Assembly: GCF_000817785.2 (NCBI RefSeq)
Contig: NZ_JTCM02000015.1
Span: 1 to 64,000, forward strand
Direction of reading: 5' to 3'
Source of the DNA: Hassallia byssoidea VB512170
GTDB lineage: Bacteria > Cyanobacteriota > Cyanobacteriia > Cyanobacteriales > Nostocaceae
DNA: 64,000 nucleotides
Shown in pieces: positions 28,358 through 35,989 of the stretch. The translations under genes were made by a program, and so were the position numbers. How positions within the stretch are numbered: the first letter of the stretch is position 1; the number at the start of each line of letters is the position of its first letter. The notes below the pieces were generated by a model, which had not been told where the DNA came from, did not search any database, and worked only from the letters and a program-made list of their open reading frames with translations.

Positions 28358-28520
28358 CATTAGTTATTGGTTAGTAGTTAGTGGTTATTGGTTAGTTGAT
28401 AGTGGGAATTTGAAGAGGGGAAAAGAGGAAATGCCCAATGTTCAATGCCCAATGTCCAATGCCCAATGCCCACTAACAACTAACAACCAACAACTAACAA
28501 TTAACAACTAACAACTAATA
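28358..28520. repeat. STRR-type spacer between hgdB and hgdC
   Basis: The left side carries TTGGTTAGT-like heptamers and the right side the complementary CAACTAACAACTAA, with AATGCCCAATG repeats between, so the transcript could fold into a long imperfect hairpin. The repeats run right up to the hgdC ATG, leaving no Shine-Dalgarno sequence. Confidence 0.8.
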
Positions 28521-29699
28521 ATGGCATTCAAAATTCCCTTAGCATGGCTACAGCTAGCTCAACAAAAAGTTCGTTTTCTAGTAGCTGTAGCAGGTATCGC
28601 ATTTATTGTGCTGCTGATGTTTGTCCAACTTGGATTCCAAGATGCACTTTATTCAAGTGCTACCGCAGTACATCAAAGTTTGCGAGGAGATTTATTTTTA
28701 GTTAGTTCTCAATATAAATCTTTGACATCGGCTCAAAGCTTTTCTCGCACTCGTTTGTTTCAAGCACTAGGATTTGATGGTGTAGAGTCAGTTAGCCCTA
28801 TCTATGTACAATTTGCTAAATTAAAAAACCCCGAAACCGGAGAGAAATACTCAATATATGTTATTGGTATCGATCCAGGTAGAAATGTTTTGAATATACC
28901 GGAAGTTGACCAAAATTTAGATAAACTCAAAATTCCAGACGTGATGCTTTTTGACCGACTTTCTCGCCCAGAGTTTGGACCGATCGCCGCAAATTTTGAG
29001 AAATCAGACAAAGAACAAGTAATTGAAATATTTCCCTTTAATGCATTAACTGGTTACAGAGTTAGAGTGGGTGGTTTATTCAGCCTTGGTCCCTCTTTTG
29101 GAGTAGATGGAAGTTTACTTGTTAGTGACTCAACTTTCTTCAGAATAGATCCAAATAGCCGTACATCAGAAATGATAGATATGGGTGTTGTTACCCTTAA
29201 ACCTGGTGTTGATGCAGAAGCCGTTTTAGCACATTTGCGAGCAGAATTACCTGATGATGTCCAAATATTTACTCACCAAGGCTTTATTGACTTTGAGAAA
29301 AATTATTGGTCAATTAGAACACCGATTGGCTTTATCCTTAACCTTATGCTAACAATGGCTTCTGTTGTTGGTGTGGTCATCGTCTATCAAATTCTTTACA
29401 GCAATATTGCTACTCAATTCGTTGCCTACGCCACTTTAAAAGCTATAGGTTATGCGAATAATTATTTATTAATTGTAGTTTTTCAACAAGCTTTAATATT
29501 AGCAATTCTCAGTTATATTCCGGGATTTGCTTTTTCCTTAGGTTTATATGACTTTGCAATGAAAGCTACTAATTTGCCAATAAGGATGACTTTGAATAAT
29601 GCACTAATTGTATTGGTATCAACAGTTTTAATGTGTATTACTTCGGGAACACTTGCAATTAATAAACTCCGCTCCGCCGACCCAGCAGACATTTTTTAA
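28521..29699 (+). CDS. hgdC: HgdC: DevC-like ABC permease
   Basis: A 392-residue permease with the MacB/DevC layout. There is one N-terminal membrane helix (about 18-40), a large extracytoplasmic domain (about 45-255) and three C-terminal helices (about 265-290, 310-345, 352-375) ending in KLRSADPADIF. It would be the membrane half of an exporter with HgdB, moving heterocyst glycolipid or helping to place it. The cognate ATPase (DevA type, Walker A) is not encoded nearby, so it must borrow one. The leader is all short repeats without a ribosome-binding site. Confidence 0.9.
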   Translation: MAFKIPLAWLQLAQQKVRFLVAVAGIAFIVLLMFVQLGFQDALYSSATAVHQSLRGDLFLVSSQYKSLTSAQSFSRTRLFQALGFDGVESVSPIYVQFAKLKNPETGEKYSIYVIGIDPGRNVLNIPEVDQNLDKLKIPDVMLFDRLSRPEFGPIAANFEKSDKEQVIEIFPFNALTGYRVRVGGLFSLGPSFGVDGSLLVSDSTFFRIDPNSRTSEMIDMGVVTLKPGVDAEAVLAHLRAELPDDVQIFTHQGFIDFEKNYWSIRTPIGFILNLMLTMASVVGVVIVYQILYSNIATQFVAYATLKAIGYANNYLLIVVFQQALILAILSYIPGFAFSLGLYDFAMKATNLPIRMTLNNALIVLVSTVLMCITSGTLAINKLRSADPADIF

Positions 29700-29879
29700 A
29701 TTGGATAGTGGATAGTAGAGACGCGAGGAACATCGCGTCTGTATGTGGGTAGTGGATAGTAGAGACGCGAGGAACATCGCGTCTGTACGTGGTTAGTGGT
29801 TAATACAATACCCAACAACCATCAACTATCAACTATCAACTATCAACTATCAACCATCAACTAACACCCAAAACTAACA
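29700..29879. repeat. Repeat-filled spacer between hgdC and hgdA
   Basis: Two direct copies of about 45 bp, each containing the hairpin GACGCGA-GGAACA-TCGCGTC, are followed by a CAACTAT-type heptamer run up to the hgdA ATG. The GGATAGT repeats at the left are complementary to the right end. No Shine-Dalgarno sequence is visible. Confidence 0.85.
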
Positions 29880-30884
29880 ATGAACCTCCAAAACAAAACC
29901 ATCCTCATCACCGGTATTGACCAATTTATCGGCTTGCGTACTGCTGAATTAGCCATAGCCCAAGGTATGAAAGTCCGGGGACTGCAAAGTTCTCCAGATA
30001 ACCTGAAAAAAGTGCAACAATTGGGTGCAGAGGTGATGGTAGGTGATATTAATCATGCTGCTGTTGCCGAAGTTGCTTGCGAAGAAGTTGACATAGTTTT
30101 TCATACAGCCGAACTTGCCAAAGAAGCTGGTGCAATCGACCGTTTTCGAGAGATAAATGTTAGCGGAACCGTCAACATAGCTAAAGCCGCTAAAAAAGCT
30201 GGTGTTAAAACCTTTGTGCATCTTTCTAGCGGTTTAGTTTACGGTTTCAACTATCCCGATCGCGTCACCGAAGATGGACCGCTTTGTGGGGAAAAAAATC
30301 CCTACTGCGAAACGAAAATAGAAGCAGAAACAGCACTTTTACAACTGAATTCTCCCCCAGATTTTGGCATCATCATCATTAGACCAGGTGAAGTTTATGG
30401 ACCGGGAAGTATTCCTTGGATAGTTCGACCACTTTTATTGATGCGTCAGAAGCTATTTGCTTATGTAAACGATGGTCAGGGAATTATGAATCATGTGTAT
30501 CTAGATAACTTGATTCATGCCATCTTTTTAGCTATAGAAAAAGAAGCACACGGAGAAATATTTAATATCACTGACGGACAAGAAACTTCTTGGAAAGACT
30601 ATTTCACGCATTTAGCAGAAATAGCCAAAGCACCTGCACCCTTTTCTATGTCCAAAGATGAAATTAAATTATTTGTCAAGTTGCGCTGTCAAGGACAGAA
30701 ACTGTTTCGTAAAGAACCAGATATTCTGCCCGAATCTATAGATTTTATGAGCCGTCCCTATGGCTATTCGATTACTAAAGCACAAACTCTGTTAAATTAT
30801 CAACCAACAATTGACTTAGCAGAAGGAATGCGACGCACACAAGAATGGATTGAACAGACAGACCTGCAAAAAGTCGTGAAATAA
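29880..30884 (+). CDS. hgdA: HgdA: UDP-sugar epimerase-like SDR
   Basis: A 334-residue extended SDR. In Anabaena PCC 7120 the enzyme in this position, HgdA, is described as a UDP-galactose 4-epimerase needed for normal heterocyst glycolipid composition. Visible features are the Rossmann start KTILITGIDQFIG, catalytic-type Ser in LSSGLVYG, YxxxK in NPYCETK and IIRPGEVYGPG. The coenzyme motif departs from TGxxGxxG: the middle glycine is Gln (TGIDQFIG), while the paralogue at 8742-9743 keeps it (TGIGGFIG). The C-terminal motif DILPESIDF is shared by both. It is followed by the GT2 gene after 14 bp, so they are probably cotranscribed. Confidence 0.88.
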   Translation: MNLQNKTILITGIDQFIGLRTAELAIAQGMKVRGLQSSPDNLKKVQQLGAEVMVGDINHAAVAEVACEEVDIVFHTAELAKEAGAIDRFREINVSGTVNIAKAAKKAGVKTFVHLSSGLVYGFNYPDRVTEDGPLCGEKNPYCETKIEAETALLQLNSPPDFGIIIIRPGEVYGPGSIPWIVRPLLLMRQKLFAYVNDGQGIMNHVYLDNLIHAIFLAIEKEAHGEIFNITDGQETSWKDYFTHLAEIAKAPAPFSMSKDEIKLFVKLRCQGQKLFRKEPDILPESIDFMSRPYGYSITKAQTLLNYQPTIDLAEGMRRTQEWIEQTDLQKVVK

Positions 30885-30898
30885 ACGAGCGTAATCCT

Positions 30899-31888
30899 AT
30901 GACCAAAAATCAGCCACGATTGAGTATTGGACTACCTGTATATAATGGGGAAAAATTTCTCAAAGAAGCGATAGAATCACTTTTGGCTCAGACGTTTGCT
31001 GATTTCGAGTTAATTATTTGCGATAACGCATCAACAGACAAGACAGAGGAAATTTGTAGAACATACGCAACCAAAGACAAACGCATCCGTTATTACCGTA
31101 ATGAAAGAAATATTGGGTGCGCTCCTAACTTCAATCGAGTGTTTGAATTGTCTACGGGGGAGTATTTTAAGTGGGCAGCTTATGATGATTTACATGCTCC
31201 AGATTTTATCGCTAGGTGCATTGAAATACTTGATAAAGACCCGTCAATAATTTTGTGTCACTCTCAAGCATATTTGATTGACGAAAACAGTGATATCTTA
31301 CGCACATATGATATCAAACTGAAAACAGATTCACCAAAACCCCAAGAGCGTTTTCATGAGCTTCTGACTAAGCACTTAAGCTATCAATGTTACGGGGTAA
31401 TACGTGCTAGTGCTTTAAGAATTACACCCCCGATGGGAAGTTACGGTCTTGCAGATGGAATTTTCTTGTTAAGACTGGGGATTCTTGGCAAGTTTTATGA
31501 AATAGGCGATCGCCTGTTTTTTGCCAGAATCCATCCCCAACAATCAATGAGTATGTTTTTCCCCGATTACTTGTCGTTTACTAACAACAATACACAATAC
31601 TCATCGAGTATGATACCTGATTTTTACGGGTGGTCAGTATGGTTAGATTCGGCGAATGAAGGACAAATTATATTTCCACATTGGCGAATCTTATGGGAAT
31701 ATACTCTTTCCGTATGGCTGTTTCCAATGAATTTGTATCAACGAATATGTTGTCATGTTAGTTTATACAAAAAACTCAGAGGAAACGAATCTTTTTTAAT
31801 TAAAGATTTGACAAAAGCCGCTCAAATGTTTTGGATTCGTTGGAGAAACTATTCAAGTCAAAAACAGCAAATAAAAACTTTCAATTAA
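30899..31888 (+). CDS. Family 2 glycosyltransferase
   Basis: A 329-residue GT-A fold enzyme. The N-terminal half is classical GT2: LSIGLPVYNGEKFL, then ICDNASTDKTEEI (UDP-sugar binding Asp) and the metal-binding AAYDDLHAPDF. The C-terminal half is less conserved and has no clear membrane helix. It probably acts at the cytoplasmic face of the membrane. It lies 14 bp after hgdA and within the hgl island, so a role in glycolipid or envelope polysaccharide synthesis is likely, but the acceptor is unknown. Confidence 0.85.
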   Translation: MTKNQPRLSIGLPVYNGEKFLKEAIESLLAQTFADFELIICDNASTDKTEEICRTYATKDKRIRYYRNERNIGCAPNFNRVFELSTGEYFKWAAYDDLHAPDFIARCIEILDKDPSIILCHSQAYLIDENSDILRTYDIKLKTDSPKPQERFHELLTKHLSYQCYGVIRASALRITPPMGSYGLADGIFLLRLGILGKFYEIGDRLFFARIHPQQSMSMFFPDYLSFTNNNTQYSSSMIPDFYGWSVWLDSANEGQIIFPHWRILWEYTLSVWLFPMNLYQRICCHVSLYKKLRGNESFLIKDLTKAAQMFWIRWRNYSSQKQQIKTFN

Positions 31889-31986
31889 TAGCGGTTTTTG
31901 TTTGCGTGTAATAAAAGCAATGAGGCACAGCATATTGTGTCTCTACAAAATAATTGCAAAAATTATCTATTCAGGAGCGATAACTG

Positions 31987-32454
31987 ATGTTGAAGTTATC
32001 TAAAATCAGTTCTTTGTTACTCGCTATTTTAGTCAGCGCTAGCTTTGCTAAAACAGCAAATGCCCAACAAACTACAACACTAACTGTAGTAGTTAATGGC
32101 ATTAAACACCAAAAAGGTCAGATTTGCTTAGGAATTTACTCAAATGAAAAAGGATTTCCTTTAAGTACAAAGAATGTTGTCAAAAGCGCTTGCAAACCAA
32201 TTACAGGAAGTTCTCTAAAAGAAAAATTTACTGGCTTAAAGCCGGGAAATTATGCTGTTGCTGTAGTTGACGATCAAAATGGCGATCGCCAACTTAATAG
32301 AGACTTATTCGGCATCCCTAAAGAAGGCTTTGGTATTTCCAATAATCCGACAGTATCAATCACAACGGGTACCCCAAAATTTAGCAAAGCTAGTTTTTCG
32401 CTCTCGAAAAATACCACAGTCAACATAGACATGAAATATGGACTAGATCCATAA
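31987..32454 (+). CDS. DUF2141 secreted protein
   Basis: A 155-residue protein with a clean signal peptide (about 1-26, SASFAKTANA) followed by one DUF2141 domain: LTVVVNGIKHQKGQICLGIY, LKPGNYAVAVVDDQNGDRQL and the conserved GIPKEGFGISNNP. AGGAG lies about nine bases before the ATG. The family is widespread and uncharacterised, often exported. Here it sits between two glycosyltransferases in the glycolipid run, so an envelope role is a reasonable guess. Confidence 0.88.
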   Translation: MLKLSKISSLLLAILVSASFAKTANAQQTTTLTVVVNGIKHQKGQICLGIYSNEKGFPLSTKNVVKSACKPITGSSLKEKFTGLKPGNYAVAVVDDQNGDRQLNRDLFGIPKEGFGISNNPTVSITTGTPKFSKASFSLSKNTTVNIDMKYGLDP

Positions 32455-32480
32455 AACTGCATTTAAAAGCGATAAATTTA

Positions 32481-33734
32481 ATGATAGAACTGGCGATATT
32501 CCTGTCTAAATCTTTGTTAGGTTGGTTAACTATACAGATGTTTTTAGGAGTTGCTTTTTTGTTTGACTTGCACTCAAAGAGCAAAAACATCTTAGCAGAT
32601 GACCAGTTGCCGAAAACAGCGGTAATTCTTTGCTTGCGCGGAGTCGATCCGTTTTTGTCGAATTGTTTGCGATCGCTCTTGAACCAAAACTATCCACAGT
32701 ATGATTTAAAGTTAATCGTCGATAGTTACGAAGATCCAGCTTGGAAAATCGCCACTGATATCAGCCAACAAGCAGCAATCAACGTCCAAATCAGCCCTTT
32801 AAAAATGCGGCGTCACAATTGCAGTCTCAAATGCAGTTCCCTAGTGCAAGCTATCTCTGAGTTGGACGATTCCTACTCATTTGTTGCCCTCATCGACACC
32901 GATACAATACCCCATCCCAATTGGTTGCGTGAATTAGTCACTCCTCTGACTCATCCCAAAATAGGCGTCACAACTGGGAACCGTTGGTACGTACCCACAG
33001 GTAATTATTGGGGATCTATGGTACGCTACCAAGGCAACATATCCACCGTTGTGCAGATGTTCCTCTTCCGCATTCCTTGGGGTGGTAATTTGGCGCTAAA
33101 AACAGAACTATTTCGAGAAACAGGACTGCTAGATAAATGGGGACAAGCTTTAAACGAAGATAAGCTGTTATGCAAAGTTTTAAAAAAACAGAAAATGCAA
33201 GTTAAATTTGTTCCTTCTTTGATGTTAAATCGAGAAGAATGCGATTTACCCAGCTTACTCAGTTGTCTTCAACGCCAAATACTTTCTTCTCGACTTTATC
33301 ATCCTTTATGGTCAGCGGTGATTGGTGATGTTATTTCTAGTATCTTAGTTCCTACCCTCGTCATCCTGTTAGGTTTAATGGCGTTTTTGAGTGGAGAATC
33401 GGATGCAGCATCTTTGTGCTTTAGCAGCTTCGCTATCTATACCATCGGTTTACTTTTTCTCATGCTGGGATTAGAAAAAGGCGTACACCAAGTAATTTAT
33501 TTTCCAGATAAAACCACGACAAAACTATCATTTTTCATCCTCATGAAAATGCTGATAGCAATTCCCCTAACACAGTGGGTTTATGGATTAGCCTTTTTAT
33601 CATCTTTGCGGACATCAACAGTCAATTGGCGCGGCATTTCTTATGAAGTCAAAGGACCTTGGAACATCCGCTTAGTAAAATACCACCCTTATCAACTTTC
33701 CGATCAATCTGATGAGAATAAACTTTCTCTGTAG
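32481..33734 (+). CDS. Membrane glycosyltransferase, ceramide-glucosyltransferase-like
   Basis: A 417-residue GT2/GT21-type enzyme. There is an N-terminal membrane anchor (about 5-28), then a GT-A domain with VILCLRGVDPFL, the metal-binding VALIDTDTIPHPNW, GGNLALKTELF, an acid-base region LNEDKLLC and a QRQILSSRLYH motif like the (Q/R)xxRW of processive and lipid glycosyltransferases. Two or three C-terminal membrane segments follow (about 275-300, 310-332, 345-370). The architecture suits glycosylation of a membrane lipid. The stop codon lies inside a GTAGTAAGC palindromic repeat. A decayed fragment of a second copy lies at 34119-34290. Confidence 0.85.
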   Translation: MIELAIFLSKSLLGWLTIQMFLGVAFLFDLHSKSKNILADDQLPKTAVILCLRGVDPFLSNCLRSLLNQNYPQYDLKLIVDSYEDPAWKIATDISQQAAINVQISPLKMRRHNCSLKCSSLVQAISELDDSYSFVALIDTDTIPHPNWLRELVTPLTHPKIGVTTGNRWYVPTGNYWGSMVRYQGNISTVVQMFLFRIPWGGNLALKTELFRETGLLDKWGQALNEDKLLCKVLKKQKMQVKFVPSLMLNREECDLPSLLSCLQRQILSSRLYHPLWSAVIGDVISSILVPTLVILLGLMAFLSGESDAASLCFSSFAIYTIGLLFLMLGLEKGVHQVIYFPDKTTTKLSFFILMKMLIAIPLTQWVYGLAFLSSLRTSTVNWRGISYEVKGPWNIRLVKYHPYQLSDQSDENKLSL

Positions 33735-33773
33735 TAAGCACTGAAGTGCTTAAAATAAACGTGAAAACGCCCC
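33731..33773. repeat. GTAGTAAGC palindromic repeat, copy 4
   Basis: GTAGTAAGCACTGAAGTGCTT followed by the degenerate AACGTGAAAACGCCCC. The TAG stop of the preceding glycosyltransferase is formed by this repeat. Confidence 0.8.
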
Positions 33774-33936
33774 AAATCAAATCATAACTTCCCCTATTTG
33801 TAAACGCCTACTTTATAAATCTAAATGTATCTGTAATTTTTAGCGCAGATACATCAGGATTTTCATCAAATATTTGCTGCGTAAATCCTCAATTTATCCG
33901 CACCAAAAGCAGCATTTTTATGAAATATTTCCTTCT

Positions 33937-34125
33937 ATGAAAAAGCAATCTCTTCGCACGGCGATTTTTACAGGATTGGCTATTATTTTGTTATTGGGGA
34001 TTTACATCGCTGTACACCAGTGGATTTTATGGTTGTTACAGTCTTTCCCTAATTTTTCCGCTAATGCATTCACAACACCGCTGAATATCGCACTATTAAC
34101 TCACCTCTCAAAATCAATTGTGTAG
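33937..34125 (+). pseudogene. Decayed N-terminal fragment of an hglT copy
   Basis: Translation from the ATG at 33937 gives MKKQSLRTAIFTGL, then IAVHQWILWLLQSFPNFSA. This follows the start of HglT (MKKQPLRIALLTGL, IAVHQRVRWLLQ, FPKFSSYAF), with about 28 residues deleted between WLLQ and FPNF. Similarity ends near 34083 and the frame stops at 34125. The DNA match to the start of hglT (34500 onward) is also evident by eye. Confidence 0.8.
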
Positions 34126-34325
34126 AGGTTTGGCAATATTATTCAAAAGCAACAAGCAACCACGTCCAAATTAGTTATTTGACAATAGTACGCAAAAATT
34201 GCAGTTTCAAATGCAGTTCTATCGTCCAAACCGTCTTAGAATTAAATAATTCCTACAAAGTAGTTGCCTTAGTTGATGCCAATACGGTAGTAAGCGCGAT
34301 AAAAATAGAAATATTGAATTTGTAG
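34119..34325 (+). pseudogene. Decayed internal fragment of the GT21-like gene
   Basis: One open frame reads HVQISYLTIVRKNCSFKCSS then IVQTVLELNNSYKVVALVDA, matching NVQISPLKMRRHNCSLKCSS and LVQAISELDDSYSFVALIDT of the intact gene at 32481-33734. Both the beginning and end of the gene are missing, and a palindromic repeat starts at 34322. Confidence 0.8.
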
Positions 34326-34371
34326 TGAGCGCTTCAGCGCTCAATAATTAAACGCTGAAACCCTCATTACA
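34322..34371. repeat. GTAGTGAGC palindromic repeat, copy 5
   Basis: GTAGTGAGCGCTTCAGCGCTC followed by AACGCTGAAACCCTCATTAC. The remaining spacer to 34499 shows no gene; it is the leader of hglT. Confidence 0.8.
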
Positions 34372-34499
34372 GGGGAGCAGAGTACAAATACTCTGTACAA
34401 CTTCAAATCTGTGTCAATGCGTAAATCCTAAGTCCAACTTTTATTAGAGCGATCGTAGTATTTCTCTCTAATAAAAAATACCCTTTCTTTATTGGAATT

Positions 34500-35765
34500 A
34501 TGAAAAAGCAACCGCTTCGCATTGCGCTGTTGACAGGATTGTATGCTCCCTTCCTGACAGGAGTTTCCATTGCAGTACACCAACGAGTTCGCTGGTTGTT
34601 ACAGCAAGGACACGAAGTTTTTCTTATTCATCCAGAATTTAACGACAAATACCCAAAAAATGTTGGCTCGCGTCCGATGGCTGGGTTAGAAGAATTAAGA
34701 ATTTTTCCCAAATTTTCTTCTTACGCATTTCCATCACAACCGTTGATGTTATATAAGTCTCTTCCGCAACCGATGCACAATCGGTATTGGAGTGATACTG
34801 AGTTGTTGGAAAAATTTCAGCCTGACATTGTAGTGGTTGAAGAAGCACCGCAAATGAGAGGATGTTACTCGCTTTTCTTGCAAGGTTACGGTCGTCCGAT
34901 TGGAACCGAATATGCAAAGCGAACCGGCACACCAATCATATCTGTTTTCCATACCGATATCATTGCTTATATTCGATATTACTTGGGAGACGTAATTTTC
35001 AACTTATTTCGTCCAATTCTTCCCACTTTGGTTAAGCAAATGAGTGAGGCTTATGACGTCAATTACTTCTCTTCGCGGGAACAATTGAAAAAATATCAAA
35101 GCCTGAATTCTCAACGCAGTGAATATCTTCCCTATCAAGGTATTGATTGCGAAAAATTTCACCCCCAAAACATTATTTATAACCCGATTCCTAACGACGA
35201 TCGCCCAACGCTACTTTTTGTCGGACGCATTACCCCAGAAAAGAATGTCACTCAACTTTTAGATGCATTTCCCCTCATTGCTGCTAAAATTCCTAACGTT
35301 CATCTAGTCATCGTTGGTAGCGGTCCGGCTGATGAGGAAGTCAAAAGACGCGCCCAAAAGTTTAAATCTGGTGTTACCGTCTGGGGTGAGTCGCACGGAA
35401 AAGAACTGTTAGGCTGGTTTGCACGAGCAGATATATTTGTCAACCCCTCCGTCACAGAAAACTTCTGCACCACCACTAACGAAGCTCTAGCTTCCGGAAC
35501 CCCAGTTGTTGCAGTCTATGCACCTTCAACTACAGAGCAGATATTTCCCGGTGTCAACGGTTTGCTAGCCGAACCTAATGACACAGAAGATTTAGCCGAA
35601 AAGGTAATTGCAATCCTGGAAAATCCCGCTTTCAAAGAAGAATTGACACGGCAGGCACGCCCATCCATACTTGATTTCGATTGGTCTGCATGTTCGCAAA
35701 AATTTGAAGATAAACTCTATGAAGTTGTTCAAGCATCGAATCGGGTTGAGGTAAAGGCTGCCTAG
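34500..35765 (+). CDS. hglT: HglT: heterocyst glycolipid glycosyltransferase
   Basis: A 421-residue GT-B enzyme of family GT4. The N-terminal acceptor domain begins RIALLTGLYAPFLTGVSIAV. The C-terminal nucleotide-sugar domain has LLFVGRITPEKNVTQLLDAF, VIVGSGPADEEVKRRA and the E-x7-E motif in SVTENFCTTTNEALASGTP. In Anabaena, HglT transfers glucose to the long-chain polyol aglycone, the last step in heterocyst glycolipid synthesis. It is the last gene of the plus-strand run and follows a 730-bp stretch with the decayed copies. A G-rich low-complexity tract begins right after the stop. Confidence 0.9.
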   Translation: MKKQPLRIALLTGLYAPFLTGVSIAVHQRVRWLLQQGHEVFLIHPEFNDKYPKNVGSRPMAGLEELRIFPKFSSYAFPSQPLMLYKSLPQPMHNRYWSDTELLEKFQPDIVVVEEAPQMRGCYSLFLQGYGRPIGTEYAKRTGTPIISVFHTDIIAYIRYYLGDVIFNLFRPILPTLVKQMSEAYDVNYFSSREQLKKYQSLNSQRSEYLPYQGIDCEKFHPQNIIYNPIPNDDRPTLLFVGRITPEKNVTQLLDAFPLIAAKIPNVHLVIVGSGPADEEVKRRAQKFKSGVTVWGESHGKELLGWFARADIFVNPSVTENFCTTTNEALASGTPVVAVYAPSTTEQIFPGVNGLLAEPNDTEDLAEKVIAILENPAFKEELTRQARPSILDFDWSACSQKFEDKLYEVVQASNRVEVKAA

Positions 35766-35768
35766 AAA

Positions 35769-35989
35769 GTGGGGAGTGGGGAGTGGGGAGTGGGAGAGTG
35801 GGGGAGTGGGGGAGTGGGAGAGTGGGGGAGAGGGGGACAAGGGGGAGCTGGGGGCAGGGGAAGCAGGGGGGGCAGGGAGCAGAGTGAGAGGAATTTTTCC
35901 CCCATTACCCATTACCCATTACCCATTACCAATTACCTATTACCCATTCCCCATTACCCATTACCCCATTCCCCATTCCCCATTCCCCA
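35769..35989. repeat. G-rich then CCCATTA low-complexity tract
   Basis: About 120 bp of GGGGAGT-type repeats on the plus strand, with many G-runs able to form quadruplexes, change into CCCATTAC and CCCCATT heptamer repeats. It lies between the convergent ends of hglT and the TPR gene. No gene is present. Confidence 0.9.
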
